Assembly: GCF_000175935.2 (NCBI RefSeq)
Contig: NC_014837.1
Location: forward strand, 3,596,001-3,660,000
Source: Pantoea sp. At-9b
GTDB lineage: Bacteria > Pseudomonadota > Gammaproteobacteria > Enterobacterales > Enterobacteriaceae
Direction of reading: 5' to 3'
Length of the DNA: 64,000 nucleotides
Below are positions 61,686 through 64,000 of this stretch, piece after piece (the stretch's first letter is position 1; the number at the start of each line of letters is the position of its first letter). The notes below the pieces were generated by a model. It searched no databases. It was not told the origin of the DNA and saw only the letters and a list, made by a program, of their open reading frames with translations. The translations under genes and the position numbers were made by a program.

Positions 61686-63574
61686 CGGGCCGCTGGCGCG
61701 TTAGCGATATTCGCGGTCTCCACCGGCACGGCTGGCGGTGGCAGGAAGATATGGTCGAGGATGTTACGCATCACCGGCGCAGCGGTAATCCCTTCATTTC
61801 CCCCATTCTCCAAAATCAACGCCACGGCCACTTTGGGATCGTTAAAAGGTGCGAAGGCAGTGTAGAAGATATGGTCACGCAGGCGCGTCGGGATCATCTT
61901 CGCGTTATACACCTGGTTCTGCCGTAGGCTAAATACCTGAGAAGTTCCGCTTTTTGCCGCAATGCCATAAGGCGCGGTGTGGAAATATTTGTAACCGGTG
62001 CCGTTCGGCGCATTCGCCATGCCAAACATCGCATGACGCACCAGCGACCAGTAAGGTGATTTCGGGTCGCCAATTTGCGGCTGCGGATCTTTTGCTTCAT
62101 AAGGCTGCTGAGTGGTGCCAAGCTGCACTTTGCCCAACAGATGCGGATTAATCACCCGGCCATTATTCAGCAACGCCACCAGCGCTTTCACCATCTGAAT
62201 CGGCGTCGCAATCCAGTAGCCTTGCCCAATCCCTACCGATACCGTATCGCCCTGATACCATCCTTTTTTATGGACTTTTTGCTTCCATTCACGGCTCGGC
62301 AGCAGTCCGGCGTACTCTTCGTTAAGATCGATTCCGGTCGGTTTGCCATAGCCAAACTGGCTAAGCATATGATGGATACGATCAATGCCCATCATAAACG
62401 CCACCTGATAAAAGAAGGTATCGGCTGACTCCTCAATCGCGCGCGTCACATCCAGCATGCCGTGACCGCTTTTTTTCCAGTCACGGTATTTACGATCGGT
62501 GCCCGGCAACGTCCAGGTTGGTGCGCCAAAGAAGGTGGTTTGCGGGGTGATGACACCGGTTAACAACGCTGACATCGCCATATAGGGTTTCACCGTCGAA
62601 GCTGGCGGATAAAGCCCCTGGGTGACACGGTTAATCAGCGGCAGATTCTTATCCTGCAACAGGGTTTTGTACGCCTGATAGCTGATCCCTTTCACAAACG
62701 GGTTTGGGTCATAGCTGGGGCTGGAGACCATCGCCAGTACGCTGCCATCATGGGGATCTTCAATCAGCACGGCGGCGCGCTGCCCCACCAGTTGGCTCTC
62801 GACATACTGTTGTAAATGCAGGTCCAGCGTCAGATAGATATTTTTCCCGGCCACAGGCGGCACTTCTTTCAGCACGCGCACGATGCGGCCGTGGTTATCG
62901 ACCTCCACTTCCTGATAACCCGTTTTGCCGTGCAGAATCGATTCGTAATAGCCTTCAATGCCCTGCTTACCGATGTTGTGGTCAGCGGCATAGTTCTCAC
63001 CGACCCCCGCTTCGTTCAGGCGTTTGTAGTCGTTATCGTTGATCTTTGACACATAGCCGACCACATGCGCCAGGTCAGCACCATAGGGGTATTGGCGATC
63101 CTGATAGGTATCAATGCTCACGCCCGTGAAGCGGAATTGATTGACCGCAAAACGTGCCACCTGCTCGTCAGTCAGTTCTTCTTTCAACACCACCGGTTTG
63201 TAGCGGCTGTTTTGCTTGAGGTTTTTCCAGAAGGTATCGATCTCTTCCGGCGTTAAATCGACAATCGGGGTGAGCGCCGCAATGGTCGCCTTCATATCAT
63301 CGATTTTGTAAGGGGTCAGCAGGATGTCGTACCAGGTGACATTACGCACCAGCGGAATGCCGTTGCGATCGTAGATCAACCCACGCGTCGGCGCGATGGG
63401 GATCATTTTGATGTCGTTTTCGTTGGAACGCGTCGCGTAATAGCTGTTCTCATCTACCTGCAAATGGTAGAGATTCACACCGAGGATAGTGAAACAGATC
63501 ACCACCAACGCAAAGGCCACGATCGCGCGGCGGACAAACAGTTTCTCTTCGGCTTCGAAATTACGGAAATTCAT
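61682..63574 (-). CDS. mrdA: Penicillin-binding protein 2 paralogue
   Basis: A 630-residue class B PBP of the PBP2 (elongation transpeptidase) type. One membrane helix (residues 13-36) is followed by the pedestal and the transpeptidase domain: SxxK at Ser326-Lys329 (PPASTVKPY), SAD at 383-385 and KSG at 541-543. Similarity to E. coli PBP2 (633 aa) is only moderate for an enterobacterial core gene, and the usual partners mrdB, rlpA and dacA are absent, so this is probably a second copy such as the acid-linked PBP2SAL of Salmonella. Confidence 0.9.
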   Translation of the reverse strand: MNFRNFEAEEKLFVRRAIVAFALVVICFTILGVNLYHLQVDENSYYATRSNENDIKMIPIAPTRGLIYDRNGIPLVRNVTWYDILLTPYKIDDMKATIAALTPIVDLTPEEIDTFWKNLKQNSRYKPVVLKEELTDEQVARFAVNQFRFTGVSIDTYQDRQYPYGADLAHVVGYVSKINDNDYKRLNEAGVGENYAADHNIGKQGIEGYYESILHGKTGYQEVEVDNHGRIVRVLKEVPPVAGKNIYLTLDLHLQQYVESQLVGQRAAVLIEDPHDGSVLAMVSSPSYDPNPFVKGISYQAYKTLLQDKNLPLINRVTQGLYPPASTVKPYMAMSALLTGVITPQTTFFGAPTWTLPGTDRKYRDWKKSGHGMLDVTRAIEESADTFFYQVAFMMGIDRIHHMLSQFGYGKPTGIDLNEEYAGLLPSREWKQKVHKKGWYQGDTVSVGIGQGYWIATPIQMVKALVALLNNGRVINPHLLGKVQLGTTQQPYEAKDPQPQIGDPKSPYWSLVRHAMFGMANAPNGTGYKYFHTAPYGIAAKSGTSQVFSLRQNQVYNAKMIPTRLRDHIFYTAFAPFNDPKVAVALILENGGNEGITAAPVMRNILDHIFLPPPAVPVETANIANAPAAR

Positions 63575-63674
63575 CGGGGGGCTTTATCTCATCGTTAGCC
63601 CGCTAATGATAGGGAGTTCTCGCCTCAGAGCCAGCAGGAAGATGCACAAGCTTGGGTAAAAGTGTGACAGATGG

Positions 63675-64000
63675 TTTCACCCCTCACCCTAACCCTCTCC
63701 CGCAAGCGGGAGAGGGAACCGATCGAGCATATGGCACATCTCCCGCAAGCGGGAGAGAGAACCGATCGAGCATATGGCACATCTCCCGCTAGCGGGAGAG
63801 GGAATCGATCGAGCATATGGCACATCTCCCGCTAGCGGGAGAGGAAATCGATCGAGCATATGGCACATCTCCCGCTAGCGGGAGAGGGAATCGATCGAGC
63901 ATATGGCACCTCTCCCGCAAGCGGGAGAGGGAATCGATCGAGCATATGGCACCTCTCCCGCAAGCGGGAGAGAGAACCGATCGAGCATATGGCACATCTC
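63675..64000. repeat. Tandem hairpin array, 43-bp period, at least seven units
   Basis: CCCGC(AAG/TAG)CGGG hairpins recur with TCTCCC at 63696, 63739, 63782, 63825, 63868, 63911, 63954 and 63997, exactly 43 bp apart, running off the window. Spacers are nearly identical (GATCGAGCATATGGCAC). The left end carries the full flank CCCTCACCCTAACCC, as seen in single copies. The core hairpin is shared with the array at 15.0 kb but the spacer and period differ. Confidence 0.92.

Noticed and set aside
63675..64000. Regular short repeats that could be taken for a CRISPR array
   Set aside because: The spacers between hairpins are almost identical, there are no cas genes, and the repeat is a GC hairpin with known single copies elsewhere in the window.

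Overview
The window is enterobacterial chromosome, most like Pantoea, Erwinia or a close relative. The evidence is many close matches to E. coli genes (treF, qorB/ytfH, yqjH/yqjI, hcxA, yfiRNB, queF, yghX), about 55-58% GC over most of its length, and seven copies of a palindromic intergenic repeat of the REP type. I judged the genus by recall; no search was run.

Layout. 0-4.6 kb: a UbiX/UbiD-type hydroxyarylic acid decarboxylase pair, then an operon of a GlcG/HbpS-like protein, an SDR, a YqjH-like ferric-chelate reductase and a YqjI-like PadR regulator. 4.9-8.4 kb: sitABCD Mn/Fe importer behind two MntR-like boxes. 8.8-15 kb: Rob-like regulator, cyanide-insensitive-type bd oxidase (cioAB plus a 48-residue DUF2474 protein), YghX hydrolase, ytfH/qorB. 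15-33 kb: three LysR- or self-regulated oxidoreductase and hydrolase clusters, treF (apparently with an ATT start), MFS exporter, a PAS-GGDEF cyclase, uxuA, hcxA, and an orphan sugar-binding protein with an LVIVD-repeat protein. 33-39 kb: one co-directional operon of a flavin monooxygenase, two CMD/AhpD-like proteins and a polar amino acid ABC importer. 39-43.6 kb: LysR, the yfiRNB c-di-GMP module, and proline dehydrogenase. 44-48.3 kb: a convergent pair of an M60/enhancin-like metallopeptidase (frameshifted) and a GbpA-like lytic polysaccharide monooxygenase, both with chitin-binding C-terminal modules.

48.7-57.1 kb is a clearly AT-rich accessory region. It holds a LuxR solo, a GNAT enzyme, and an operon of XRE regulator, queuosine-precursor transporter and a second-type queF. 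Next comes a small island in the 3' end of tRNA-Phe carrying a DNA methyltransferase and a NotI-like restriction enzyme, followed by IS3/IS407 and iolE debris. The tRNA 3' end is repeated exactly (27 bp) at the far edge of that island, so it is a former integrative element that has lost its integrase.

57.3-61.7 kb: a signalling operon of a BdlA-like PAS-PAS chemoreceptor and SiaA-SiaB-SiaC-SiaD, then a divergent PBP2 paralogue. The window ends in a tandem hairpin array of 43-bp period; a related array of 48-bp period sits at 15.0-15.3 kb.

How the parts work together: metal supply (sit, YqjH, GlcG-like), c-di-GMP control of biofilm (three GGDEF proteins, YfiR/YfiB, SiaABC), and polymer attack on chitin- or mucin-rich surfaces (enhancin, GbpA) fit a plant- or insect-associated lifestyle. 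That last point is inference.
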